64,000 nt of DNA from the NCBI RefSeq assembly GCF_900188255.1, contig NZ_FZNS01000005.1:405436-469435 (forward strand), read 5' to 3'. Below the pieces are notes generated by a model. That model saw only the letters and a list, made by a program, of their open reading frames with translations. It made no database searches and was not told the DNA's origin. Shown in pieces: positions 42,051-50,736 of this stretch (the stretch's first letter is position 1; each line of letters starts with the position of its first letter). Position numbers and translations under genes: made by a program. The DNA is from Hymenobacter mucosus (lineage in GTDB: Bacteria > Bacteroidota > Bacteroidia > Cytophagales > Hymenobacteraceae).

Positions 42051-42808
42051 ATTCTCAACTACTTACCTATTTCTTTCACGGACGAATTTGTACCTAAAAA
42101 GCACGGCACCGCGCAACCCCAGATAAGCATCAGTGCTGAGGATGCATCTCGCATTCAGGGAGCCTTTATGCGGCAGGTTTATGGCTGGATGGCTGTTGCC
42201 TTGGCTCTTACTGGTGGGGTTGCTATGCTGGTTAGCTCCTCACCAGAAATTATTGAGCTGGTAGCTGGCCAGCGCTTCGTGTTTTTTGGGTTGCTGCTGC
42301 TCGAAATGTTTGTGGTCGGCTACATCTCGGCCCGCGCTTTCGATATGTCGGTGGGGCGGCGACGGGCGCTTTTATTGCTTACTCCCTGTTGAACGGCATC
42401 ACCTTAAGTATCATTTTCTTGGTGTTCACCCAAGACTCCATTGCCTCTACCTTCTTTGTTACCGGTGGTACGTTTGCCGTTATGAGCTTGTATGGTTACT
42501 TCACCCGGACCAACCTGTCTCATTGGGGCAATGTGCTCCTGATGGGCCTTGTAGGTCTGTGCATAGCTTCGGTAGTAAACCTGATCTAGCTAAACTCAGC
42601 GTTATACACCATCACCTCTTTCATCGGGGTCATTTTGTTTGTGGCTCTCACGGCGTATAATAATCAGAAAATGAAAGAATTATCTTTTATAGGAATAGGA
42701 AACGAAGATACCGACCGTAAAGCAGCCATACTCGGCGCCCTCACGCGCTACCTCGATTTCGTGAACCTCTTCTTGTTCTTGCTGCGTCTTTTTGGTCGTC
42801 GTCGCTAG
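42051..42808 (+). pseudogene. Decayed Bax inhibitor-1 (BI-1/YccA) family membrane protein gene
   Basis: Reading 42051-42808 in the family frame gives BI-1-like sequence: AEDASRIQGAFMRQVYGWMAVALALTG, FDMSVG, ATGAFIAYSLLNGITLS, ALYTITSFIGVILFVALTAYNN (each in parts) and a C-terminus LGALTRYLDFVNLFLFLLRLFGRRR. It carries three lesions: (1) no ATG, GTG or TTG in frame before 42168; an ATT at 42051 follows a GAGG at 42039-42042 and may be a mutated ATG; (2) a one-base loss in the G run near 42353-42356 shifts frame (SVG then RRRALLLL instead of AATGAFIAYSLL), so a stop follows at 42390-42392; (3) TAG at 42587-42589 replaces the Trp expected in VNLxW. BI-1 proteins are inner-membrane channel-like proteins. 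Probably not expressed as a full protein; sequencing error at the G run is possible but cannot explain all three. Confidence 0.8.
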
Positions 42809-42872
42809 GTGCAGTGCCGCTATGGTTTCCTGCCCCGCGTAGGTGTACAAACCATAGTAGCGCGCTAAGCTA

Positions 42873-42942
42873 GAGCAAAAAGCCCCCGGCTATTGGCCCA
42901 ACTTACAATCTAGTTGGACCAATAGCCGGGGGCTTTTTGCTC
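42873..42942. terminator. Bidirectional hairpin, 31-bp stem with one mismatch
   Basis: Arms 42873-42903 and 42912-42942 pair with a single mismatch; the stem includes an AAAAA/TTTTT stretch. It sits after the decayed BI-1 gene (+) and before the M61 gene's stop (-). Confidence 0.85.
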
Positions 42943-42993
42943 TGATACAGGTAAAACGGCGTGGGCGTAGTCGACGCTTAAGTTAAGCTGGGC

Positions 42994-44832
42994 TTATTTA
43001 GCCTTGCCATTGAGCCAGGCCGCCCGAAACTTCTTCTGAGCCTTAGTGAGCGGGCGCCCAGCCAGTTCGTAGGGTACTACTTCAAGATCTGAGTTTTCCT
43101 GGAGGGTGATTGGTACGGTTCGTACTCCTTCCCGGGCGCGAACTTCTACCTGTAGAACGTCGCCGGGCTTGTGGGCGGCCAAGCGTTGCTGCATTTCCTT
43201 GGCATTCGTAGGCTTCTTGCCGTCTACTTTCAGCAGTACGTCCTCTCGGTCGAGGCCAGCTAGGTAGAAGGGGCTACCCAGCAGGGTAGTACCCAGAGTG
43301 GCACTGCTATCGGGATTAAACTGAAGACGGGCTTCTAGCGTGGCCTGGCCAGCATGCGCCCGGCGTACCAAGAAGCCGGCCGGTGCCATCAACTGTTCAT
43401 AGTTGGGTAGCTCGTGGCCGCTGATATGCTGGCGGAAAAACTGGCCGGCAAAAGCCGTATCCTTAGTCACTTCACCAAGCACCCGTTGCAGGTCCTGCAG
43501 CGTGTAGGGCTTGGCTGGTGCGTAGTTTTGCTGCTGCCCGTGCTGTTTCCAGAGCGTACGCATGTAGGTATCGAGGTCGGTTTTAAAGCGCTGCCGCAGC
43601 TCCAGATCCAAGGCCAGGGCGTTGCCCGCCCCAATGTAATAGTAGCTCAAGTAAGTATTCGAGCGGTTATTGGGGTCAATAGCAGCAGCAGCGTCTACGA
43701 AAGGTGCCTGCTGGCTCATGTACACCGGCGAGTAGCGCTTGGGCCCCGGCATAGTGATCATGGCATCAACTATGCCGCTGAGAGCTTCCTGGCAGTACTG
43801 CTCATCGGAATACACGCCCGCCCGGCGAAGCAGCAGTTCCCCGTAGTACTGGGTGAAGCCTTCGGCAAACCATAAGTTGCTGCTCATATTGGCCCGCTCG
43901 AAGTCAAACGGCTCCAAATCCTGGGGGCGGATGCGCTCCACATTCCAGCTGTGGAAAAACTCATGCGAAACGGTGCCCAGATTGTCGAGGGTGCCGGTGC
44001 CGCGCAGGGGGCGGTTGCTGGTGAGGGAGGTGGAGTTACGATGCTCCATACCGTCGCCGCTGGTCTGGGGCAGATGGTTTGCCACGAAGGTGTAGCGGCC
44101 AAAGTCGTACTCGGGCAAGCCGCCGAAGATGGCGGCAGCTTCCTTTACTACCTTCTTGGTTTGCCCCACGTACGCGTCCAACTCGGCGTCGGTACCCTCG
44201 TGCAGGACTTGCATTTCAATAGTGCGGCCTTGCTCCTGCCAGCTGCGCACCTTTTGTGGGCCCAAGGAAGTAGGCGAATCCATTAGGTATTGCAGGTGGG
44301 GCGCGTAGTAGCCTCCGGCATCGGGGCGCAGTTGCGATGCTACTGTCCAGCCCGCGGGTAGTTCAAACTTCACCTCAGCGGGGCGCTGCTCCAAGCCACG
44401 GGCAAAAGCCAGCGTGGCGGGCATATTGAGGTGGGCATGGCGCTGGTCGATACCAGCGTAGGTGCCGTCGGTTCGGTCGCCGAACAAGGTATAGGTGAAG
44501 GTAACGGTACCGTCATGACCGGTCACATCCCAGCCGTAAGGGTCTGGCTTTACCACGCTCAGGGGTTTGCCCTGGGCAGAAGTGGCCTGCACATCATACA
44601 CGTTCTTCGCAAACTCATGAAGGGCATAGCGGCCGGGAGAGGAGCGGGCCATGCGCACGTGCAGGGGGCCGGCCGGTACGTCGCGAAACGTTACGGTTAT
44701 GCGGGCTTCGTGGTGCGCAGCATTGGGGAAGGCTACGGTGTAGTGTACGGGGGCCTGAGCTGCGGCCGGCCGGCTTAGGGCCAGCGGCAGGCTCAGTAGC
44801 AATATGGCGGCAGATTTCCGCATCATCAGCAT
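42994..44832 (-). CDS. M61 family glycyl aminopeptidase with PDZ domain, secreted
   Basis: 612 residues. Signal peptide (AAILLLSLPLALSRPAAAQA). N-terminal M61_N domain (GRYALHEFAKNVYDV), catalytic M61 domain with GDGMEHRNST (GGxEHRNS variant), zinc motif HEFFHSWN (about 291-298) and Glu ligand in WFAEGFTQYYG, then a C-terminal PDZ domain (about 495-580: LGTTLLGSPFYLAGLDREDVLLKVDG). Cleaves N-terminal Gly/Ala residues from peptides outside the cytoplasm. Three near-adjacent ATG starts (44832, 44826, 44823 region); the first is used here. Confidence 0.93.
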   Translation of the reverse strand: MLMMRKSAAILLLSLPLALSRPAAAQAPVHYTVAFPNAAHHEARITVTFRDVPAGPLHVRMARSSPGRYALHEFAKNVYDVQATSAQGKPLSVVKPDPYGWDVTGHDGTVTFTYTLFGDRTDGTYAGIDQRHAHLNMPATLAFARGLEQRPAEVKFELPAGWTVASQLRPDAGGYYAPHLQYLMDSPTSLGPQKVRSWQEQGRTIEMQVLHEGTDAELDAYVGQTKKVVKEAAAIFGGLPEYDFGRYTFVANHLPQTSGDGMEHRNSTSLTSNRPLRGTGTLDNLGTVSHEFFHSWNVERIRPQDLEPFDFERANMSSNLWFAEGFTQYYGELLLRRAGVYSDEQYCQEALSGIVDAMITMPGPKRYSPVYMSQQAPFVDAAAAIDPNNRSNTYLSYYYIGAGNALALDLELRQRFKTDLDTYMRTLWKQHGQQQNYAPAKPYTLQDLQRVLGEVTKDTAFAGQFFRQHISGHELPNYEQLMAPAGFLVRRAHAGQATLEARLQFNPDSSATLGTTLLGSPFYLAGLDREDVLLKVDGKKPTNAKEMQQRLAAHKPGDVLQVEVRAREGVRTVPITLQENSDLEVVPYELAGRPLTKAQKKFRAAWLNGKAK

Positions 44833-45016
44833 AGCGAGGAGTAGAATGGAAGAGGCCTAAAGGTAGCGTCGAGGCAGGAAATACCGCTACCCCAACTATG
44901 GACCTCTGCACACTAGGCAGGTTGCACAGCCAGAAATAATGGTGCCGCACGTGCCCGCTACCACTCTGGGAATTTTGCTTGAGCTAGCCCTTAGCTTAGT
45001 AGGCGCTCTACTTACC

Positions 45017-45661
45017 TCATTCCTGCGTCCACTCTGCTGCTTCTACCATCGCCCCGAAGAAGGTGCCTACTACCCGCCGCTGCATTCCCAGCTGCCCCAG
45101 TGCCGCCTCAATGGGTGGGCGCTGGCGTGCACTGATGCCAGTGGTCAGACCAAAAAACCGATACATCGTAGCAAGCAAGACCCGGTGCCACCACGTACGA
45201 GGAACCCCAAAGTCGGCTACCAACCACGGCGCGGCGCGGTGGCGCGCCGCGTACAGCCGACTAGTTAATAGGCGCAGGCGGCCAGGCTCAAACAGATCGA
45301 GAAAGAAAAAGGTAATGATAGCATCGAACTGCTCCGTAGTCTGCAGGGCTGCTTCGGTACCCAAGCGGAACTCTACCTGGGCGTAGCGAGTAGGCGCTTG
45401 GCTCCGCAAAAACTCTTGGCTTCGCGCTATCATTCGGGGCGAAGCTTCCAAGTAAACTATACGGGCCTCAGGCCGCCGCTTCAGGATTTCGCCCAGCACC
45501 CAGCCCGTTCCACCGCCAATTACCAGCACCTGTGGCGCCCCCTTCGGTAGGGCAGTCAGCGCAGCTTCTTGGGCCCGTTGCAAGGCCCGCCCGTACACCA
45601 ACCGGGCCAGCGGGTCGTAGAAGGCCGCTACAACATCGAAACCTGAATCGGGGAGGGGCAT
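45017..45661 (-). CDS. Class I SAM-dependent methyltransferase
   Basis: 214 residues from ATG 45661 (MPLPDSGFDVVAAFYDPLAR); the frame is open to 45805. Motif I VLVIGGGTGWVLGEIL, motif II IVYLEASPRMIARSQ and the region IITFFFLDLFEPGRLRLLTSRL fit the Rossmann-like MTase fold. The YDPLARLVYGRALQRAQ start is shared with menaquinone/ubiquinone or lipid methyltransferases of the UbiE/YcgJ type, but the substrate is not decided. Cytoplasmic. Confidence 0.87.
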   Translation of the reverse strand: MPLPDSGFDVVAAFYDPLARLVYGRALQRAQEAALTALPKGAPQVLVIGGGTGWVLGEILKRRPEARIVYLEASPRMIARSQEFLRSQAPTRYAQVEFRLGTEAALQTTEQFDAIITFFFLDLFEPGRLRLLTSRLYAARHRAAPWLVADFGVPRTWWHRVLLATMYRFFGLTTGISARQRPPIEAALGQLGMQRRVVGTFFGAMVEAAEWTQE

Positions 45662-45793
45662 GTGTGCTGATGGGTACCGGGTTGTGCTTAAGTAAAGCGC
45701 AGAGTATACGGTTGCGCGTTCATCTTGTGCGCTTGAACTGAAAAGTTGAAGCTTCTGGCGCAGTTTTTTCGTACGTAATAGTTTTCCACGCCT

Positions 45794-46510
45794 ATGACGA
45801 GTCATTTGCAGCGCCTACTGGCGGGCCTGACCTTATTTATTACGGAGTTTGCCATTACGCTGGTGCTGGGTGCGCTGGGCGTGGTGGTGTTTCTAGCCAT
45901 TGGGCGCGAAGTGTTTGACCAAGATGCTGCTTCTTTCGATGCGGCTGCGTTTCGCTGGACGCGGGATTTGTTTGGGTCAGGTCGGCAGCAATGGGTTGAG
46001 GGCGTCACGTTTCTGGCCTCGCGCAACTTCATTACCATAACCGCAGGCATCCTGGTCAACTGGTTTCTGCTAATGCGGCGGCACCGCTGGTACTCCCTGC
46101 TGGTGCCCGTAGTAGCTTTAGGCAGTATTACGCTTAATCTAGCCCTCAAATACCTGTATCATCGGCCTCGGCCATTGCTGCCCCTTGTGTCAGCTAGCGG
46201 CCTGAGCTTCCCTAGTGGGCACGCTATGATTTCGGCCTCTTTCTATGGCTTGCTTATATACTTAGTCCAAACCCACGTGCGGCGCCCTCTCTGGCGCTGG
46301 ACGCTCACCGCCGCACTCGTAGTGCTCATTGCGCTCATTGGCCTCACGCGGGTGTACCTGCGGGTGCACTACGCCACCGACGTACTTGCTGGCTTCACGG
46401 CAGGGGTAGTGTGGCTGGTAGTGGCCATTCCCCTACTAAAACAGCTGGAAAAACGAGTGAAAAACAGATTTAAAAAGCCACTACAATCAACTGAAAAACA
46501 GCCTATATAG
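45794..46510 (+). CDS. PAP2 superfamily phosphatase (copy 1)
   Basis: 238 residues with about six membrane helices. All PAP2 motifs are present: K-x6-RP (KYLYHRPRP, Lys119), PSGH (His143) and R-x5-H-x3-D (RVYLRVHYATD, His192). Membrane-bound phosphatase for lipid phosphates such as undecaprenyl pyrophosphate or phosphatidate. The C-terminal tail is Lys/Arg-rich (KQLEKRVKNRFKKPLQ). Paralogue of the gene at 46838, the two being separated by tRNA-Leu. Confidence 0.9.
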   Translation: MTSHLQRLLAGLTLFITEFAITLVLGALGVVVFLAIGREVFDQDAASFDAAAFRWTRDLFGSGRQQWVEGVTFLASRNFITITAGILVNWFLLMRRHRWYSLLVPVVALGSITLNLALKYLYHRPRPLLPLVSASGLSFPSGHAMISASFYGLLIYLVQTHVRRPLWRWTLTAALVVLIALIGLTRVYLRVHYATDVLAGFTAGVVWLVVAIPLLKQLEKRVKNRFKKPLQSTEKQPI

Positions 46511-46563
46511 CGCAGAAATGACTTTTTTGTAACGACTTTTTTGCGGTTTTTTTACGTCGAAGC

Positions 46564-46595
46564 TTGACACACGTCGAAAAAGGCGCCTATCTTTG
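46564..46595 (+). promoter_or_regulatory. Promoter of tRNA-Leu (TTG ... TATCTTTG)
   Basis: TTG at 46564-46566 (in TTGACA) and TATCTTTG at 46588-46595 with a 21-base spacer, an exact match to the Bacteroidota -33/-7 layout. About 50 bases before the tRNA 5' end. Confidence 0.8.
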
Positions 46596-46645
46596 CAGCA
46601 TCAAATGGCACTCCAAACGGGAAATTGGCATTTGAACGATTACTT

Positions 46646-46727
46646 GCGCTTGTGGCGAAATTGGTAGACGCGCTGTCTTCAGGCGGCAGTTCCGAAAGGT
46701 GTGAGAGTTCGAGTCTCTCCGAGCGCA
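46646..46727 (+). tRNA. tRNA-Leu (CAG anticodon)
   Basis: Acceptor stem GCGCTTG pairs with CGAGCGC (46720-46726) with discriminator A. D arm has TGGCGAAATTGGTAGACGC; anticodon stem CTGTC/GGCAG holds loop TTCAGGC, anticodon CAG; then a class II variable arm (TTCCGAAAGGTGT) and T arm GAGAGTTCGAGTCTCTC. CCA is not encoded. A terminator follows directly. Confidence 0.93.
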
Positions 46728-46729
46728 CG

Positions 46730-46762
46730 AAAGCCGATCCAGAAATGGGTCGGCTTTTTTGT
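46730..46762 (+). terminator. Rho-independent terminator after tRNA-Leu
   Basis: About 12-bp stem with one G-T pair (AAAGCCGATCC side to GGGTCGGCTTT side), followed by a T run, directly after the tRNA. Confidence 0.85.
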
Positions 46763-46837
46763 TTTCCTACCTTCCCGGAATATCAGGCAGTACACCGTTG
46801 CGAGGAGCTGCGTTATAAGTAAAAAACCATGTAGTCT

Positions 46838-47518
46838 GTGAAGAGGAAGTCATTTTCAGCGCGCTTAACCACTCTGGTGAGCTTCCTAACCGTGGAAATT
46901 CTGCTGGTAAGCGGGGTGTTTGTAGCTGCTGCGCTGCTCTTTTTCTACCTCACCCGGGTCGTGTTTGTGCAGCACTCCGTCACATTTGATCAATGGGCTT
47001 TTCAGCAAGTAGATAGAGCGCGAGCCGCATGGCCCGCGTTAACTGAGGTAATGCGGGTAGTTACGTTTTTTGCTTCGCTGCCTTTCCTAGTGCTGGCCGG
47101 TGTGGGTATTCCCTTAGGGCTCCGAATGCGCGAAAAACGCCGCGAAGCAGTAGAGGTATTTTGGGCCGTGGCTGGGGCGGCGTTATGTAACCAACTCCTC
47201 AAAACTCATTTTCACCGCCTACGGCCCAGCTCGGCCTTATTGCCGCAGGCTGGCTTGAGCTTTCCCAGCGGGCACGCCATGATTGGGCTAGCTCTTTATG
47301 GGTGCTTAGCGTGGCTGCTCTGGCGCCACCGTCGTCATCCTGTGTGGGCTACTCTGCTATTACTGTGGGCTCTTCTAATCGGTTTGAGCCGGGTGTACTT
47401 GCACGTACACTACGCCACCGACGTATTGGCCGGGTTTGCGGTTGGCTTGGTGTGGCTTATTCTGCTGCGCACCGCATTGCGGTTGTGGTGGCGGGAGAAA
47501 CAGCAAGTAGAAGGGTGA
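46838..47518 (+). CDS. PAP2 superfamily phosphatase (copy 2), GTG start
   Basis: 226 residues from GTG 46838; the only ATG nearby (46829) is followed at once by a stop. Six membrane helices and PAP2 motifs intact: KTHFHRLRP, FPSGH and RVYLHVHYATD. Closely parallels copy 1 in the motif regions (both have LSFPSGHAMI, RVYL.VHYATDVLAGF) yet the rest differs. Probably acts on lipid phosphates in the inner membrane. Confidence 0.88.
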   Translation: MKRKSFSARLTTLVSFLTVEILLVSGVFVAAALLFFYLTRVVFVQHSVTFDQWAFQQVDRARAAWPALTEVMRVVTFFASLPFLVLAGVGIPLGLRMREKRREAVEVFWAVAGAALCNQLLKTHFHRLRPSSALLPQAGLSFPSGHAMIGLALYGCLAWLLWRHRRHPVWATLLLLWALLIGLSRVYLHVHYATDVLAGFAVGLVWLILLRTALRLWWREKQQVEG

Positions 47519-47520
47519 AA

Positions 47521-47565
47521 AAGCCGCTTACAACCTTCTGGGAAGGCATGCAAGCGGCTCTTTTT
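47521..47565. terminator. Bidirectional hairpin terminator
   Basis: An 8-bp stem (AGCCGCTT with AAGCGGCT) with a T run after it, between the PAP2 gene (+) and the GAF protein gene (-), which converge. Confidence 0.8.
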
Positions 47566-49894
47566 AGTTAATTCTCACTTTTACACGCAAGGCAAGTAGG
47601 CCCTTCACGCCTTGCAACTCTTCTAGCTCCAAATGCTCCAAGCCAGGTTCCAACAAGTTTCGGTCTTGGAGGTAGTCGATGTACTCCGAGTATTCGTCGG
47701 CTTCCCGTTGCTGGGAATACACCAGCGCGATGTAGCCCGGCTGAGTAAGCCGCTCGCCAGTGCCTTGCACGGTAGCCTTATCAATTCGCTTCTTAATAAT
47801 CTCGTAGCGAATGTTGTAGGCTCCATCCACGTCAAACTGGCGTTCGTCTTGGCGGAAACGGATGCTCAGCGGCTGGCTATGAATTAGAATAAGCTGGGTA
47901 GTATCCAGGGGTACGGGAAGCTGGGACTTGAGGGCCGCAGTGCGCCGCGTAATCTCTACCATCACCAGCAACTGCCACAGCCGCAAGTTTTTCAGGAACA
48001 CCAAGTCAAAGGGCTTGTGCTCAACCAGAGAAGCGCCCACGTAAATATTGTGCTCCACGCCATCGGTTTTGAACCGCTGGAAGTAGTGCGGGAACATCTG
48101 CTGAGCCAGCTCCTCCTGCTCGTCAAGGTAATCACTTACGGTGTCGTTAAGAATGGTAGTGCTTTCCTCAAAGGCCTTGCGCCGCTTGTACAGCACCCCC
48201 AGCTCCGGGTCAATGTTGCTCCAGTACTCATTGATGATGGCCCGTAACTCCGGGTTGTTTTGGCCCAGGTAGGCAAACAGCGGTTCTACTTCCGTCCGCA
48301 ACGACTCGAAAATGCTGACCTCGTCGCCCGTCAAAATACCTTGACGCAAGCGGCGTAGGTTTTTATTGACGTAGAACTTCAGCTCGTCGATGATGGGTAG
48401 GTGCTGCAGCTCAGAAGCCTTTTTCAACACCTTGTTAGCCAAAGTTAGGTGCTCAATCAAGTCGCCCTGAATGGCTTCGTTGCGGGCCGTGCTACTACCC
48501 CGAATATCGGAGGAGCCGTGCAGCGGGTACACTTCGTGGAAGACGATATCCTCCATCACGGCGTTTTTGTTGCCGTCGTCGAGCTGCTGAAGCAGGTTTT
48601 GGGCCGCGTCGGTGAAGCGCCACTCCATGGTGGGGTGAATAGCCGTGAACTTCTCCTTGATAATGGCCTGCACCCGGGTTTGAATTTCCTCGGCGTTGCG
48701 TTTCACTGCTACCGCAAACAGAGGTACAAACTGGTTTACGTTTTCCAGGCTGAACTCGTCCAGGTCGCCCACATTGGGAGAGCCTAGCTCCAAAAGGCCC
48801 ACCGTATCGTCGCCGTAGGGAAGTAGGGCCAAGATGGCCGACCGGATGCCTAGGCTCATGATCTGCTGGCGCAAATCCTCGGGTATGGCAGCTTTTTCAA
48901 CGTCTTCGAGTACCAAGGGCTGGCGGTCTTGCCAGAGCTGGCTGTAGATCTGCCGAAAGCCCGAGCCCGCATCTTGGTGGTGAAGCTGCTTGGTCAGGAA
49001 GCTGTGGTTGATTTTACGGCCAAAATCCACGAACGCCCGCTTCTTTTCGTCGTAGGCGGCAATGCCCAGTTGGAGGAAAGGGCGGCCAAATAACACCCGT
49101 AGCTTTTCCTGAATCTGCTCTAGGCGGTCGGAAGCTTGCAGCACGTCCCGCTCCAACAGGTCGTATTTTAGCTCCGAGAGGATTTCCTGCTCTGTTACAT
49201 CCACCAAGTGCAGAATGTTGAAGCCTTCCAAGGAAAACTTCTCGGGAGGTAGGAGTTGCTGCCACAAGTCGGAGCGGTGCGGATTGCGGGCCAGATACTC
49301 CAGCTGCTCTGGGGCTAGTTCTGGCTTTTCACCCTCTACCCGAACTTCCAAAAAAGTAGACGTAAATTCTACACTGTAGTGCCGGTAGAGACCAATGCTG
49401 TAGTCGGGCACGGTGAAAATGATATTGCCCTGCAAGGGAAGCTTCACCCCGTACACCTTCTCTAGAATGAGCTGATAAGCCATTCGAGTGGTGTAGGTGT
49501 CCAGCATCCGCATATCAATATTAAGCGGCTGCTTAATAGTTTTGCTGGCATTCAGCAGCACGTCGGAAAAGCGTGGCGTGTGGTAGAAGCTATAGCGCTG
49601 AAACGGCGGAATGGCGCCAATAATGTCGTTGTTGAAAGCGGCAGGGGAAAACACCGCCATCATGAGCGTTTCTACCAAGTCGCAGTTACACTCTAGCTGG
49701 GCCATGTCCGTGATGGGGCCACGCGCCCAGTCTGCTGCAGCTACCTGCTCGCCGATAAAGCGAGCGAGCTGTGCTACGCCCACATTGGCATCTTGTTCGC
49801 GCGTTTGCCAATACGTTATGAGCGGCTCGAGGCTGAGCGTGGTGCGAAACGGGAAAGTGACAGTGGCAGGATGGGCAATAGGTTCTTTTACCAT
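47564..49894 (-). CDS. GAF domain protein, large, unknown role
   Basis: 776 residues from ATG 49894 (MVKEPIAHP); the frame runs to 49996. The middle contains a GAF domain (about 290-430: FLQLGIAAYDEKKRAFVDFG; LGIRSAILALLPYGDDTVGLLELGSP, in parts) that may bind a small ligand, preceded by a domain with an ITDMAQLECNCDL / SFYHTPRF pattern and followed by a long helical region and a C-terminal domain of about 250 residues (YDLDEQEELAQQMFPHYFQRFKTDG in parts) I do not recognise. No membrane helix or signal peptide; cytoplasmic. A sensor protein in signalling is likely but unproved. Confidence 0.8.
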   Translation of the reverse strand: MVKEPIAHPATVTFPFRTTLSLEPLITYWQTREQDANVGVAQLARFIGEQVAAADWARGPITDMAQLECNCDLVETLMMAVFSPAAFNNDIIGAIPPFQRYSFYHTPRFSDVLLNASKTIKQPLNIDMRMLDTYTTRMAYQLILEKVYGVKLPLQGNIIFTVPDYSIGLYRHYSVEFTSTFLEVRVEGEKPELAPEQLEYLARNPHRSDLWQQLLPPEKFSLEGFNILHLVDVTEQEILSELKYDLLERDVLQASDRLEQIQEKLRVLFGRPFLQLGIAAYDEKKRAFVDFGRKINHSFLTKQLHHQDAGSGFRQIYSQLWQDRQPLVLEDVEKAAIPEDLRQQIMSLGIRSAILALLPYGDDTVGLLELGSPNVGDLDEFSLENVNQFVPLFAVAVKRNAEEIQTRVQAIIKEKFTAIHPTMEWRFTDAAQNLLQQLDDGNKNAVMEDIVFHEVYPLHGSSDIRGSSTARNEAIQGDLIEHLTLANKVLKKASELQHLPIIDELKFYVNKNLRRLRQGILTGDEVSIFESLRTEVEPLFAYLGQNNPELRAIINEYWSNIDPELGVLYKRRKAFEESTTILNDTVSDYLDEQEELAQQMFPHYFQRFKTDGVEHNIYVGASLVEHKPFDLVFLKNLRLWQLLVMVEITRRTAALKSQLPVPLDTTQLILIHSQPLSIRFRQDERQFDVDGAYNIRYEIIKKRIDKATVQGTGERLTQPGYIALVYSQQREADEYSEYIDYLQDRNLLEPGLEHLELEELQGVKGLLALRVKVRIN

Positions 49895-50054
49895 GGGGCC
49901 AGGGAAGCGGAAGCTCACATAATCCGGTGGGGCAATGGGCCTCAAGCAGGAGCTACGCCAATATACGTAACACCAACGCGCCTGGGTACGTGCCACTAAG
50001 TGGTTTATGCTCGAGCTTACGCAACCGTGCTACCTAACACCGCAACCGGCAACC

Positions 50055-50591
50055 TTAGCGCCGGACGGGAATGTATACGGCTGTGTTTTCGCCGGAGGGG
50101 GCCGTGGCTACGAAGGGCGTGCGGCTACCATTGAGGTAGACTTCCTTCTTGGTGTTCTGATAGCAGGTGCAACACCCATCAGCTTGGTACTTGTTATCTA
50201 GATTGGTGCTGTCAACTACAAACCGAAAGGTGGGTGTTCTGCGCGTGCCTAGCAAGAGCTGATAGCCATAGCGGTCGACCTTACGCCCGCTCGATTGCAC
50301 AAAAGGGGTGTTGTTGTTGATGATAACAGGATCATACGCCCGCGCTAAGGTACGGCTAAGGGCTACCGTGTCGCGGGCAGGCACTCTGGCCGTGTCGTTA
50401 AGCAGGGTGCGGACCAGGTACACCGCCTGTAGCTCTGGCCGGGTAAAACCAGTAGTAGCCAGCGTGTCGAAGCGCAGAAAAAGAGCGTCGGCGTACTCGT
50501 CATTGCAGTCGCACGCTACGGAGCCGCAGCAGGCAGACAGGAGAGCAGCAGTGACTAGGAGAACAAACCAGGTAAAGAGGGGGCGCAACAT
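50055..50591 (-). CDS. Lipoprotein of unknown function, Cys-rich N-terminus
   Basis: 178 residues. Lipoprotein signal MLRPLFTWFVLLVTAALLSAC (Cys21), followed by CGSVACDCNDEYADALFLRF with two more Cys. The rest is beta-rich (RYGYQLLLGTRRTPTFRFVVD, ADGCCTCYQNTKKEVYLNG) with further Cys (GCCTC). No family known. Probably exposed in the envelope. Confidence 0.7.
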   Translation of the reverse strand: MLRPLFTWFVLLVTAALLSACCGSVACDCNDEYADALFLRFDTLATTGFTRPELQAVYLVRTLLNDTARVPARDTVALSRTLARAYDPVIINNNTPFVQSSGRKVDRYGYQLLLGTRRTPTFRFVVDSTNLDNKYQADGCCTCYQNTKKEVYLNGSRTPFVATAPSGENTAVYIPVRR

Positions 50592-50649
50592 AGGGCGTAA
50601 AGATAGTCAGGTAGCGCATCTGCACTTGTCAATGCCGGAGCACGCGCGC

Positions 50650-50680
50650 AAAAAAGCCTACCTCGCGCGGAGGTAGGCTT
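50650..50680 (-). terminator. Rho-independent terminator after the T9SS cargo gene
   Basis: 13-bp stem with a short loop, with a T run on the minus strand (complement of the A run 50650-50655). It is downstream of the stop at 50737. Confidence 0.88.
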
Positions 50681-50736
50681 TGTAACGGTAGTAAGGAGAG
50701 TATTATTTCCTTGCCTCAGCTAGCGCGCAGGCAGTG

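Noticed and set aside
46625..46822. 65-residue frame covering tRNA-Leu
   Set aside because: It runs through the tRNA gene and its terminator; artefact.
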